Shown piece by piece: positions 9,482-17,181 of a stretch of 64,000 bases of DNA; the first letter of the stretch is position 1; the number at the start of each line of letters is the position of its first letter. The notes beneath the pieces are model-generated. The model saw only the letters and a list, made by a program, of their open reading frames with translations, searched no databases and was not told the DNA's origin. Both the position numbers and the translations under genes were made by a program. Source of the stretch: Streptomyces sp. MMBL 11-1 (GTDB lineage: Bacteria > Actinomycetota > Actinomycetes > Streptomycetales > Streptomycetaceae); contig NZ_CP117709.1 of the NCBI RefSeq assembly GCF_028622875.1, forward strand, positions 7,319,001 through 7,383,000, read 5' to 3'.

Positions 9482-9905
9482 CTGTCCACGGCCGACACCT
9501 CCACCGAGGTGTACGCGGGCGGTTCCTCGTACGGCCCCGGCGTACGCCCCGGCGTCTACGGGCTCGGGCCGCGCGTCCCGATGCTGGTCGTCCCGCCCTG
9601 GAGCACCGGCGGCCACGTCTGCTCCGAGACCTTCGACGGCGCGCAGTTCTACGTCACCTCCGGGAACCGGACCGACGCCCCGTGGACCTACACCGCCGAG
9701 GCCGGCAGAACGGTGTCGGACGCCTGGAACTCCGCCTGCTCCGGCGGTGCCCACGACCTCACGGTCCATGGACCTGAGGTCGGGGAGGCGCTGGTACGAC
9801 GTGTCCTTCACGACCGAGGGCGCCCCGGGCCTCCTGCGCCGCTTCGCCGGTCACGTCGGGACGGGGGCCGTCGGGGTCAGCGACCCGGCGACGGCCACGG
9901 ACTGA
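9482..9905 (+). pseudogene. Decayed phosphocholine-specific phospholipase C
   Basis: Fragments of a secreted bacterial phospholipase C (phosphoesterase family with C-terminal DUF756 repeats) are strung together. Frame 2 from 9482 encodes the piece around YAGGSSYGPGVR and VPMLVVPPWSTGGHV, which belongs to the catalytic domain. It then jumps directly to YVTSGNRTDAPWTY and SGGAHDLTVHGP, from the C-terminal domains, so several hundred residues are missing. After about 9775 the coding sense continues in another frame with RRWYDVSFTTEGAPGLLRRFAGHV and ends at TGA 9903. No start codon, signal peptide or complete active site remains. The internal deletions and frameshift make a non-functional relic the best reading. 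Confidence 0.75.
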
Positions 9906-9995
9906 CGGCGAGAAGGACTCAACAGCGAAACGGCGGGGGCCCGGACCGTCCCCATCCAGGCCCCCTGCCCGACACGCACACGACGGGCGGGCCGC

Positions 9996-10910
9996 TCAGA
10001 CGGCTCCGCCGGTGCCTCCTCCGGCACCGGACGCGGCCTTGATCCCGCGGGTGATCTCGTCCAGGACGGACAGCTTCGGCGCGGCCTCGTTGACGTCGAA
10101 CCCGGACCGGACCACGACGAGCATGTCCTTGGAGACGGGGGAGGGGAACACCAGCGATTCCACGTAGCCGTCGTCGCCCTTCTCCGTCACCACCTTCCAG
10201 CGCACGGCGTAGCCCTTGCCGCCCGCCACCGTGACGGCCTCGGACTTCAGCTCCTTGTGCGAGGAGATCTTCCCGTAGCTCTTACCGCCGTAGGACTCCT
10301 GTGCGTTGAGGGCGATGTCCTTCTTGGCCGCCGCCTCGGGCGTCCCCGCGGTGAGCTTCACGGCTGCCGCCGGGGCGGAGAACACTCCACCGCGCACGCA
10401 GGTCTCCGCGGTGTCGCCGGGGCACGCGTGCTCACCCGTCGTCAGTCCGGCGCCGACCGCCCCGGACGTTCCCTTCCACCCTTTGGGCACCGGGAGGCTG
10501 ATCCCCGCGGCCAGGTCCGTGGCGAAGCCCGGTTCGGTCGGCGGCAGCTGCTCATCGGGCCCCTGACCGTCGCCGTTCTCCCCGCCGTTGCCCTCGTCGC
10601 CCTTCCCTCCGTCCTTCTCGCCGTCCGGCGCGCCCGGAAGATCAGGGACGGTGGTCGGGGAGGAGGCCGCCGTGTCCGGCCGGCCGCCGACGTCCTCGCC
10701 CAGCAGGTACACGCCGCCCCCGATGGCGGCGAGCACCACCGCGCCCACGGTCACACCGACGCCGACACGGATCCCGCGACGCCGCGCCGCGCCGGGCGAC
10801 GCGCGGACATGGCCGGTCCACCGCGCTCCGTCCCACCAGCGTTCCTGAGCGGGGCCATTGCCTGAGTGCCCGGGGTCTGGATGCCAGCCGGGCGGGGTCA
10901 TCTGGGTCAC
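9996..10910 (-). CDS. DUF2510 domain single-pass membrane protein
   Basis: 304 aa. The N-terminus carries a DUF2510 domain (residues about 5-35: PPGWHPDP ... RWWDGARWTGHVR). A transmembrane helix follows at about 48-70, then a highly charged Gly/Asp/Glu/Lys linker (about 85-120). The extracytoplasmic C-terminal domain (about 128-300) holds two cysteines in CPGDTAETC. The topology is cytoplasmic N-terminus, outer C-terminus. DUF2510 proteins are common in actinobacterial envelopes and their function is mostly unknown. The gene stands alone, with the phospholipase relic downstream and an untranscribed-looking 250-bp gap upstream. Confidence 0.85.
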   Translation of the reverse strand: MTQMTPPGWHPDPGHSGNGPAQERWWDGARWTGHVRASPGAARRRGIRVGVGVTVGAVVLAAIGGGVYLLGEDVGGRPDTAASSPTTVPDLPGAPDGEKDGGKGDEGNGGENGDGQGPDEQLPPTEPGFATDLAAGISLPVPKGWKGTSGAVGAGLTTGEHACPGDTAETCVRGGVFSAPAAAVKLTAGTPEAAAKKDIALNAQESYGGKSYGKISSHKELKSEAVTVAGGKGYAVRWKVVTEKGDDGYVESLVFPSPVSKDMLVVVRSGFDVNEAAPKLSVLDEITRGIKAASGAGGGTGGAV

Positions 10911-11054
10911 GGGGGCACCCTATGCGGACCGGGTGAGAATCACATGAACTGCCCGCACGCGCTCGGGGGCCGATCAGCCCGGCATGGATCGCGTGGCGAG
11001 AGAGCTTCCGGCACCGCGCGGCCGGAGCTTCTGGTGTCAGGAGCGATGTCGATG

Positions 11055-11065
11055 AGGTCGGACCA
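11055..11065. promoter_or_regulatory. Putative FCD/GntR operator before the regulator gene
   Basis: The dyad AGGTCGGACCA, read on the opposite strand as TGGTCCGACCT, matches the core of the dyad before lutA (TGGTCCGACCA) at 10 of 11 positions. It lies in the 250-bp gap (10911-11160) between the DUF2510 gene and the regulator. A -10-like TAGGCT is at 11120-11125, and a second dyad, GACAT-N7-ATGTC, covers 11116-11132. Autoregulation by the FCD regulator is the natural inference. Confidence 0.5.
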
Positions 11066-11160
11066 CACGCTCCGCGATCCGTCCACCGCTCTGAGTCCGA
11101 CCCCATGCGCGGTGTGACATAGGCTGCATGTCCGGATCCGGCCGAGGCAGGGAGTGACGG

Positions 11161-11892
11161 ATGCCCGTCGAATGGCAGCCCGTACGGCAGTCCCGCACCC
11201 ATGAGCTCGTGCTCCACAGCATCGAGGAACGGGTATTCGCCGGAGAGCTCCGCGCCGGCGACAGGCTGCCGCCCGAACGGGAACTTGCCCCGGTGCTCGG
11301 CGTCAGCCGCTCCGCCCTGCGCGAGGCGCTGAGGGTGCTGGAGACCGTCGGCGTCCTGGTGGCCCAGCCCGGGCGGGGACCCGACGCCGGGGCCCGCATC
11401 GTGCGCAACCCGGACGACGCCCTGGGCCGGCTGCTCCGTCTGCACTTCGCCCTCGGCAGCTACAGCCTCCAGGACGTTCTGGAGGCCCGGGTGGTCCTGG
11501 AGCGGTCCAGCTTCGAGGCCGCCGCCTGCCACGCACCGCCCGAGGACCTCGACGAGGCGGAGGAGCTGGTGGCGGGAATGGCGGAGCCGGGCATCGCGGT
11601 GAGCGGGTTCAACGATCTGGACACCCGCTTCCACGTACTCATCGCCCGCAGCTGCGGAAACGCGCTGACGTCGACGCTCACCTCAGCCGTACGGGAGTCG
11701 GTGCGCCCGCTGATACTGGGCGCCCTGGAAGCCACTGACGACTGGCCGGCCACTGCTCGCGCCCTCAACGCCGAGCACGGGGCCCTTCTCGCGCTGGTAC
11801 GGGAAGGGCGGGGCGAGGAAGCCGCGGACCTGGTGGAACGGCATATCCAGGGGCTGCACGGCACGCTGGTGCAAGGCTCCTTCGCGCCGTAG
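11161..11892 (+). CDS. FadR/LldR-type GntR regulator (FCD domain), likely lut regulator
   Basis: 243 aa. The N-terminal GntR winged helix (about residues 10-75) has the signature PPERELAPVLGVSRSALREALRVLE. The C-terminal FCD all-helical ligand domain (about 95-235) shows the metal-site pattern: Asp and His in NDLDTRFHVLIA, His in NAEHGALL and His in ERHIQGLH. FCD regulators next to lactate-utilisation genes sense lactate or a related organic acid. The start at ATG 11161 has GGGAG at 11150-11154. The lutABC genes follow on the same strand 270 bp downstream, behind their own promoter. Matching dyads before this gene and before lutA support repression of both. A different carboxylate ligand is possible. 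Confidence 0.88.
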   Translation: MPVEWQPVRQSRTHELVLHSIEERVFAGELRAGDRLPPERELAPVLGVSRSALREALRVLETVGVLVAQPGRGPDAGARIVRNPDDALGRLLRLHFALGSYSLQDVLEARVVLERSSFEAAACHAPPEDLDEAEELVAGMAEPGIAVSGFNDLDTRFHVLIARSCGNALTSTLTSAVRESVRPLILGALEATDDWPATARALNAEHGALLALVREGRGEEAADLVERHIQGLHGTLVQGSFAP

Positions 11893-11988
11893 GCACCCGA
11901 GCGGGCCCCGTCGGCACGCGACGCGACGCCGGGCGCATCGTGCCGTACGACGCGTACCGCGAACGTTCCACTCAGCACGGACGTTCTA

Positions 11989-12053
11989 CTCAACGGCCTG
12001 CGTCAACGACCTGCGTCAACGGTCTGTGTCAACGGTCTGTGTCAACGGTTTGT
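11989..12053 (+). repeat. Five tandem copies of a 13-bp unit upstream of lutA
   Basis: Units at 11989, 12002, 12015, 12028 and 12041 follow the pattern gtcaacggtctgt, with two exact copies in the middle and 1-3 changes in the others. Just upstream (about 11963-11990) is a looser 18-bp direct repeat containing acgttcYactca. The array ends about 30 bp before the lut operator. It is non-coding. It may be a simple expansion or bind a regulator. Confidence 0.85.
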
Positions 12054-12082
12054 GTCGCCGGCCCTTGCGAATGACCTGCGCC

Positions 12083-12100
12083 TAGTATGGTCCGACCATA
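12083..12100 (+). promoter_or_regulatory. lut promoter -10 region with overlapping operator
   Basis: TATGGTC-C-GACCATA at 12086-12100 is a perfect inverted repeat with 7-bp arms. It contains the TGGT...ACCA core typical of FadR-subfamily GntR operators. It overlaps a -10-like TAGTAT at 12083-12088, so bound regulator would block transcription of lutABC. The -35 element is not clear; TTGCGA at 12065-12070 is too close for a standard spacer. Confidence 0.65.
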
Positions 12101-12161
12101 GAAACCTCGTATGAACGCGCGGGCACCCGACCGCCGCGAACCACCCGACCGGGGAGGCTCC

Positions 12162-12929
12162 ATGCGCATCGGACTCTTCGCCACCTGCCTGGGAGACACG
12201 CTCTTCCCCGACGCGGTGAAGGCCACCGCGATCCTGCTCACGCGCCTCGGCCACGACGTGGTGTTCCCGCCGGGCCAGACCTGTTGCGGACAGATGCACA
12301 TCAACACCGGCTACCAGCGCGAACCCGTGCCCCTGGTACGCAACTTCGCGGACGGGTTCGGCGACGCCTCGATCGAGGCGGTCGTGATGCCGTCGGGCTC
12401 GTGCGCCGGTTCCGTACGGCATCAGCACCGGATCGTCGCCGACCGCTACGGGGACGCCGCGCTCCGCGCCGGAGTGGACGCCGTCGCCGCGAAGACGTAC
12501 GAGCTCTCCGAACTCCTCGTGGACGTCCTCGGCGTCACCCGGGTCGGCGCGTACTTCCCGCACCGGGTGACGTACCACCCCACCTGCCACTCGCTGCGGA
12601 TGCTCCGGGTCGGTGACAAACCCCTCCGGCTCCTGCGCGCGGTCGAGGAGATCGATCTCGTCGAGCTGCCGGGGGCCGACTCCTGCTGCGGATTCGGCGG
12701 CACGTTCGCGCTCAAGAACGCCGAGACGTCCACCGCGGTGCTCCACGACAAGACGGCGAGCATCGCGGCCACGGGGGCACAGGTGTGCACCGCCGGGGAC
12801 TCCTCCTGCCTGATGCACATCGGCGGCGGCCTCTCCCGGATCCGGTCCGGGACCCGCGTCCTGCACCTCGCCCGGATCCTCGCCGCGACCCGCACCGCGC
12901 CCGACGTCCTGACGGAGGCCTCCGTATGA
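12162..12929 (+). CDS. lutA: LutA, Fe-S subunit of lactate utilisation complex
   Basis: 255 aa, the usual size for LutA/YkgE. It has two cysteine-rich CCG motifs that bind an iron-sulfur cluster and partner redox groups: C41-C42-G43 (QTCCGQMH) and C175-C176-G177 (SCCGFGG). Additional cysteines lie in PSGSCAGS and HPTCHS. Together with LutB and LutC it oxidises L-lactate to pyruvate in the cytosol. The start is ATG 12162, with GGGGAGG 5-6 nt upstream; an earlier in-frame ATG (12111) lies next to the operator and has no ribosome site. The stop overlaps the lutB ATG (12926). Confidence 0.93.
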   Translation: MRIGLFATCLGDTLFPDAVKATAILLTRLGHDVVFPPGQTCCGQMHINTGYQREPVPLVRNFADGFGDASIEAVVMPSGSCAGSVRHQHRIVADRYGDAALRAGVDAVAAKTYELSELLVDVLGVTRVGAYFPHRVTYHPTCHSLRMLRVGDKPLRLLRAVEEIDLVELPGADSCCGFGGTFALKNAETSTAVLHDKTASIAATGAQVCTAGDSSCLMHIGGGLSRIRSGTRVLHLARILAATRTAPDVLTEASV

Positions 12930-14479
12930 GCACGTTCCTCGGCATGCCCGCCCCGCCGCCCCGCTCCCCCTACGGCACCGGCAACCTCCGTGGCGACCAG
13001 GCCTTCCCTCACGCCGCCCACGACGAACTGGGCAACGAACAGCTCCGCCGTAACCTCGGCCGGGCCACCGGCACCATCCGCGCCAAACGGCTGAACGTCA
13101 CCGGCGAACTGCCCGACTGGGAGGCCCTGCGGGACGCGGGTTCCGCTATCAAGACCGACGCCTTGAACCGGCTGCCCGAACTGCTCGAACAGCTGGAGCG
13201 CCAGGTCACCGAGCGCGGCGGCACCGTGCACTGGGCGCGCGACGCCACCGAGGCCAACGAGATCGTCGCCCGGCTCGTGAAGGCCGCGGGCAGCGACGAG
13301 GTGATCAAGGTCAAGTCGATGGCCACCCAGGAGACCGGACTCAACGAGCACCTGGAGTCCGTCGGTATCACCCCGCACGAGACCGACCTCGCCGAACTCA
13401 TCGTGCAACTCGCCCACGACAAGCCCTCACACATCCTGGTGCCCGCGATCCACCGCAACCGGGACGAGATCCGGCAGATCTTCCTCGACCGGATCCCCGG
13501 CGTCGACCCTGACCTGGACAACGTCCCCGCCCACCTCGCCGCCGCCGCACGCCGCTACCTCCGCGAGAAGTTCCTGACGACGAAGGTCGCCGTCTCCGGC
13601 GCCAACTTCGGCGTCGCCGAGACCGGCACGCTCGCCGTCGTCGAGTCCGAGGGCAACGGACGCATGTGCCTGACCCTGCCCGAGACGCTCATCACCGTGA
13701 TGGGCATCGAGAAGGTGATTCCGCGCTACCAGGATCTGGAGGTCTTCCTCCAGCTCCTGCCCCGCTCCTCGACCGGGGAGCGGATGAACCCCTACACCTC
13801 GCTGTGGACCGGGGTGACGCCCGGCGACGGCCCGCGCGACTTCCACCTGGTCCTCCTCGACAACGGCCGCACCGCCGCCCTCGCCGACGCCGTCGGACGC
13901 GCGGCCCTCAACTGCATCCGCTGCTCCGCCTGCCTCAACGTCTGCCCGGTGTACGAGCGGACCGGCGGCCACGCCTACGGATCGACCTACCCCGGGCCCA
14001 TCGGCGCCGTCCTCACTCCGCAACTGGCCGGAATGCACGCGACGAAGGACGACCCGAACAGTTCCCTGCCGTACGCCTCCAGCCTCTGCGGGGCCTGCTT
14101 CGACGCCTGCCCCGTGAAGATCGATATTCCGTCGCTGCTGGTGGAGTTGCGACACCAGCACACCGAACAGGTGGGCGTCTCACCGGAGAAGCTGGCGATG
14201 AGGGCGGCGGCCGCCGTGATGCGCCACCCGGCCCTGTACACCGCCGCGCAGAAGGCGTCCGGGCTCGGCCGCGTCATCGCGGGGCGCGACGGGAGGATCT
14301 CACGGCTGCCGCCACCGCTCCGCGGCTGGAGCGACAGCCGTGACACCGCGGCTCCGCCCCGGCAGACGTTCCGCTCCTGGTTCGCCTCCGACGAGGGCGC
14401 GGCCGCCCTGCGGGCCGCGGCCGCCGAACACGACACCGCGGCCCCCGGCGGCGAGCACGACGAGGAGGACGCCACATGA
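12926..14479 (+). CDS. lutB: LutB, ferredoxin-type subunit of lactate utilisation complex
   Basis: 517 aa. The N-terminal two thirds is the LutB/YkgF (LUD) domain, with the block VIKVKSMATQETGLNEHLE and a later stretch around GVAETGTL. Two 4Fe-4S ferredoxin motifs follow: C330, C333, C336, C340 (CIRCSACLNVCP) and C388, C391, C395 (CGACFDACP). The protein passes electrons within LutABC during lactate oxidation. The C-terminal 80 residues are variable. ATG 12926 overlaps the lutA stop, and the last four bases of lutB overlap the lutC start, so the three subunits are translationally coupled. Confidence 0.94.
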   Translation: MSTFLGMPAPPPRSPYGTGNLRGDQAFPHAAHDELGNEQLRRNLGRATGTIRAKRLNVTGELPDWEALRDAGSAIKTDALNRLPELLEQLERQVTERGGTVHWARDATEANEIVARLVKAAGSDEVIKVKSMATQETGLNEHLESVGITPHETDLAELIVQLAHDKPSHILVPAIHRNRDEIRQIFLDRIPGVDPDLDNVPAHLAAAARRYLREKFLTTKVAVSGANFGVAETGTLAVVESEGNGRMCLTLPETLITVMGIEKVIPRYQDLEVFLQLLPRSSTGERMNPYTSLWTGVTPGDGPRDFHLVLLDNGRTAALADAVGRAALNCIRCSACLNVCPVYERTGGHAYGSTYPGPIGAVLTPQLAGMHATKDDPNSSLPYASSLCGACFDACPVKIDIPSLLVELRHQHTEQVGVSPEKLAMRAAAAVMRHPALYTAAQKASGLGRVIAGRDGRISRLPPPLRGWSDSRDTAAPPRQTFRSWFASDEGAAALRAAAAEHDTAAPGGEHDEEDAT

Positions 14480-15108
14480 CCAGTGCCCGTGACACCGTGC
14501 TGGGCCGGATCCGCGACGCCCTCGCGCTGGCCCCGACACCCGCCGTCGTCGTCCCGCGCGACTACCGCACCGGGCGCGCCCTGCCCGACGACGAACGCCT
14601 CGCCCTGTTCACCGACAGGCTCCTCGACTACAAGGCGCGGGTGCACCCCTGTACGGTCGGCCGCACCCCCGAGGTCATCGGCGACATCCTGCGGGAGCAC
14701 GGCGTACGCCGCATCGGCGCCCCGCCCGGGCTGGACGCCCGCTGGCTCGCCCGGTACGACGGAGAGGTGCGGCAGGACGAAGCCGATGTCCCGCCCTCAC
14801 GACTCGACACCCTGGACGCGGTGGTGACGGCGTCGGCAGCCGGCTGCGCCGAGACCGGCACGATCTTCCTGGACGGTTCGCCCGGCCAGGGACGGCGGGC
14901 ACTGTCCCTCGTCCCTGATCTGCACCTCTGCGTGGTGGACCTCTCCACCGTCGAGGCGGGCGTGCCCGAGGCGGTCGCGCGCCTGGTGCCCGAACGGCCG
15001 ACGACGCTGATCAGCGGCCCGTCCGCCACGTCCGACATCGAGCTGGAGCGGGTGGAGGGCGTGCACGGCCCCCGGACACTGGTGGTGGTGATCCGTACGG
15101 ACGCGTAG
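14476..15108 (+). CDS. lutC: LutC, LUD-domain subunit of lactate utilisation complex
   Basis: 210 aa, slightly shorter than average for LutC/YkgG. It has the LUD domain with the family pattern TASAAGCAETGTIFLDGS and, near the C-terminus, SGPSATSDIELERVEGVHGPR, which is very typical of the family. There is no Fe-S motif, as expected. It is the third subunit of the cytosolic lactate oxidation complex. ATG 14476 overlaps the lutB stop. The gap to the next gene (107 bp) shows no strong hairpin. Confidence 0.93.
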   Translation: MTSARDTVLGRIRDALALAPTPAVVVPRDYRTGRALPDDERLALFTDRLLDYKARVHPCTVGRTPEVIGDILREHGVRRIGAPPGLDARWLARYDGEVRQDEADVPPSRLDTLDAVVTASAAGCAETGTIFLDGSPGQGRRALSLVPDLHLCVVDLSTVEAGVPEAVARLVPERPTTLISGPSATSDIELERVEGVHGPRTLVVVIRTDA

Positions 15109-15215
15109 CCCTGGTGCGTGTTACCGACGGCCAGTGATTCACCGTCGCCGCCACCGCCGCACCGCCGCCTCGATCCGTTGGCCGGAAAACCGGTGCGCTT
15201 ACCATCTTTCCCGAC

Positions 15216-16000
15216 ATGGACACCATCAGCCTCTGGCAACTGGCCGCGCTCGCGGCGGCATCCACTCTCGTCGGCTTCTCCAAGACAGCTGTCAGTGGTG
15301 CCAATACCATCAGCCTCGCGATCTTCGCCGCTGTGCTCCCGGCCCGCGAATCGACCGGAGTGCTACTCCCGATCCTCATCGTCGGCGATCTTCTCGCCGT
15401 ACGCGTCTACCGCCGCCACGCCCACTGGCCCACGCTGCTCCGGCTGTTCCCCGCCGTCGCGGTGGGCGTCGTCGCGGGCACCCTGTTCCTGCTGTGGGCC
15501 GACGACGCGGCGGTGCGCACCTCCAGCTGTTCATGACGGGCGTCACCCTGTGGCGCCGCCGGACCGCGGACAAGGAGACCGGGCCCGAGGCGGGCGCGGG
15601 GGCGGACAGCGGAGCCGGGGAAGCAGGTGAGGCCGCTACCGGCACCGGTCGGGCCGCGGCGCGCGGTTACGGGGTTCTCGGCGGCTTCACCACGATGGTC
15701 GCCAACGCTGGCGGACCGGTGATGTCGCTCTATCTGCTCTCGGCCGGCTTCCGCAAGCTCGGCTTCCTCGGCACCTCGGCCTGGTTCTTCCTGATCCTGA
15801 ACGTGTCCAAGGTGCCGTTCAGCGTAGGTCTCGGCCTGATCGACGCCCGCTCCCTGCTGCTCGACGCCTGTCTGCTGTTGTTCGTCCTGCCCGGTGCCTA
15901 CCTCGGCCGGGCATGCGTCGACCGGATCAACCAGAAGGTCTTCGACCGGATCGTCATCGGTGCGACGGTGATCGGCGGACTCCAACTGCTGCTGATCTGA
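15216..16000 (+). pseudogene. TauE/SafE-family membrane transporter, frameshifted
   Basis: The first frame (15216-15536) encodes the N-terminal half of a TauE/SafE-type permease, with membrane helices and the motif LVGFSKTAVSGANT. It runs into TGA at 15534 shortly after FLLWADDAAVR. The second half continues in another frame from about 15515 (LQLFMTGVTLWRRR) to TGA 15998, with the second family repeat GGFTTMVANAGGPVMSLYLL and further helices. Together the two parts make one normal-length protein of about 260 aa, so a single-base change near 15510-15530 broke it, or the sequence has an error there. The family exports sulfite, sulfonates or other small anions; here it may have served lactate or a sulfonate. 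Confidence 0.8.
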
Positions 16001-16018
16001 GGCCGCCGGGACACCGCA

Positions 16019-16480
16019 TCAGGGAAGCAGCAGCCAGTCCGCTCCCACGGCGGCCAGCAGCCCCACCCCCAGCAGCCAGCTGGCCAGCCGGGTACGGCCG
16101 TTCCTGCTCAGCTCGATCACCACGCCGCACAGGATGAGCGCCAGCCCGTAGACGCCGACGACGAGGACCGACGAGCGGCTCGCGATGCGCAGCCCGAGCA
16201 CGAGGGCCATCGCCGCCATGCCCACCGAGGAGAGCATGATCCGCAGCCGCCGGGCCTGGCGCGGGGTGAGTCTCATCCCGTCCCGGCCGTCCTGTTCATC
16301 CCCACGGTCCTCACCGCCGGGAACATCGACTCCGTCCGTCGCCGTCGCCGCTTCCGTCCGGCCAGGCGCGTCGGCTATCGGGGAGCTGTCCCGGTCCTGG
16401 TCCTTGTCCTGGTCGGGCTGTTCGTCGTTCAGCCTGTCCTCGCGCTGGTCCTGGTGCTGGTCCTGGTCAGAAGTGCTCAT
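16019..16480 (-). CDS. Small membrane protein with acidic Gln/Asp-rich N-terminus
   Basis: 153 aa from the ATG at 16480; the frame is open further upstream but no better start is seen. Residues 1-65 are very hydrophilic, with runs such as DQDQHQDQ and DQDKDQDRD, then a basic patch RLTPRQARRLR. Three hydrophobic helices follow at about 76-92, 97-117 and 128-148, and the protein ends right after the last one. I do not recognise a family with confidence. The gene converges on the broken TauE gene with an 18-bp gap. Confidence 0.6.
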   Translation of the reverse strand: MSTSDQDQHQDQREDRLNDEQPDQDKDQDRDSSPIADAPGRTEAATATDGVDVPGGEDRGDEQDGRDGMRLTPRQARRLRIMLSSVGMAAMALVLGLRIASRSSVLVVGVYGLALILCGVVIELSRNGRTRLASWLLGVGLLAAVGADWLLLP

Positions 16481-16591
16481 GGAGCCGGATCGTAGTAGTT
16501 GTAGGGACCCGGGGTCCGCGGACCCGGGTCTTCCGCTCCCGGCTCCGCTCCGGGCCACACGCGTGGCTCTGCCCCTGGCCCCGCCCTCGGG

Positions 16592-17074
16592 CTACCTCCG
16601 CAGGCGGGGCGACTCGGCCGCCGCGTCGACCGTCGGGCCCGACTCCACCCGGCCCGCCAACTCCCGCGCCCAGTCGGACAGCCCGGCGACGGCGATCCCG
16701 TGCGGCCCGGACCCGGCGAACGGGGCGAGCGCCCCCGCGCCCCGGCGCAGCAGCCGCGCCCCGCCCGCGGCGTTGCCCCGCGCGGAATGGGTCAGCCCCA
16801 CCGCGAGCTGGGCCAGCCCCCGCCAGAGCTCCCGTTCGTCCTCCGGACCCGACTTCCAGGCGTCCTCGAAGACCTCGTGCGCGTGGAACGGCATTCCCGC
16901 GTCCAGGAGTCGCTGCGCCTCCCCGAGCGTCTCCGCAGGTGTGCGGACGACCCCCTCCGGCTGTCGTTCGACGCCGGGTGTCCCGTACGGCAGGGGGCGT
17001 CCCAGCCCGTCACGGGGGCGCGCGTTGCGCGCCCGGCCCTCGGCATCACGGTCTCTGCGCGTCTCGTTCACCAC
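16592..17074 (-). CDS. DUF309 domain protein
   Basis: 160 aa. The central helical hairpin (about residues 45-110) carries the DUF309 signature FHAHEVFEDAWK together with the WRGLAQLAVGLTH block. The His and Glu residues of this motif probably form a metal or ligand site, but the function of the family is not established. The N-terminal 40 residues are basic and probably disordered. It is transcribed divergently from the large ATPase at 17182. Confidence 0.85.
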   Translation of the reverse strand: MVNETRRDRDAEGRARNARPRDGLGRPLPYGTPGVERQPEGVVRTPAETLGEAQRLLDAGMPFHAHEVFEDAWKSGPEDERELWRGLAQLAVGLTHSARGNAAGGARLLRRGAGALAPFAGSGPHGIAVAGLSDWARELAGRVESGPTVDAAAESPRLRR

Positions 17075-17113
17075 TCGATTGTGCCCCGCACCTGCGGAGA
17101 ATCATGCGAACCC

Positions 17114-17154
17114 TGTCGACGAGCACCCGCGCACGACTAGGCTCGACAGTCGAG
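17114..17154 (+). promoter_or_regulatory. Putative promoter and palindrome before the large ATPase gene
   Basis: TGTCGA (17114-17119) and TAGGCT (17138-17143) are separated by 18 bp, a plausible -35/-10 pair. A perfect palindrome CTCGAC-A-GTCGAG at 17142-17154 overlaps the -10 and the expected start of transcription. That placement suits a repressor site. Confidence 0.4.
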
Positions 17155-17181
17155 AAGACTGCCTCTGTGGGAAGGGTGGGC

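Noticed and set aside
9448..9777. Independent genes in the overlapping plus-strand frames over the phospholipase relic
   Set aside because: Only the two frames carrying phospholipase C motifs make sense; the others are Arg/Pro-rich shadows.
11989..12053. Possible CRISPR array
   Set aside because: The 13-bp units are directly abutting with no unique spacers and no cas genes nearby.
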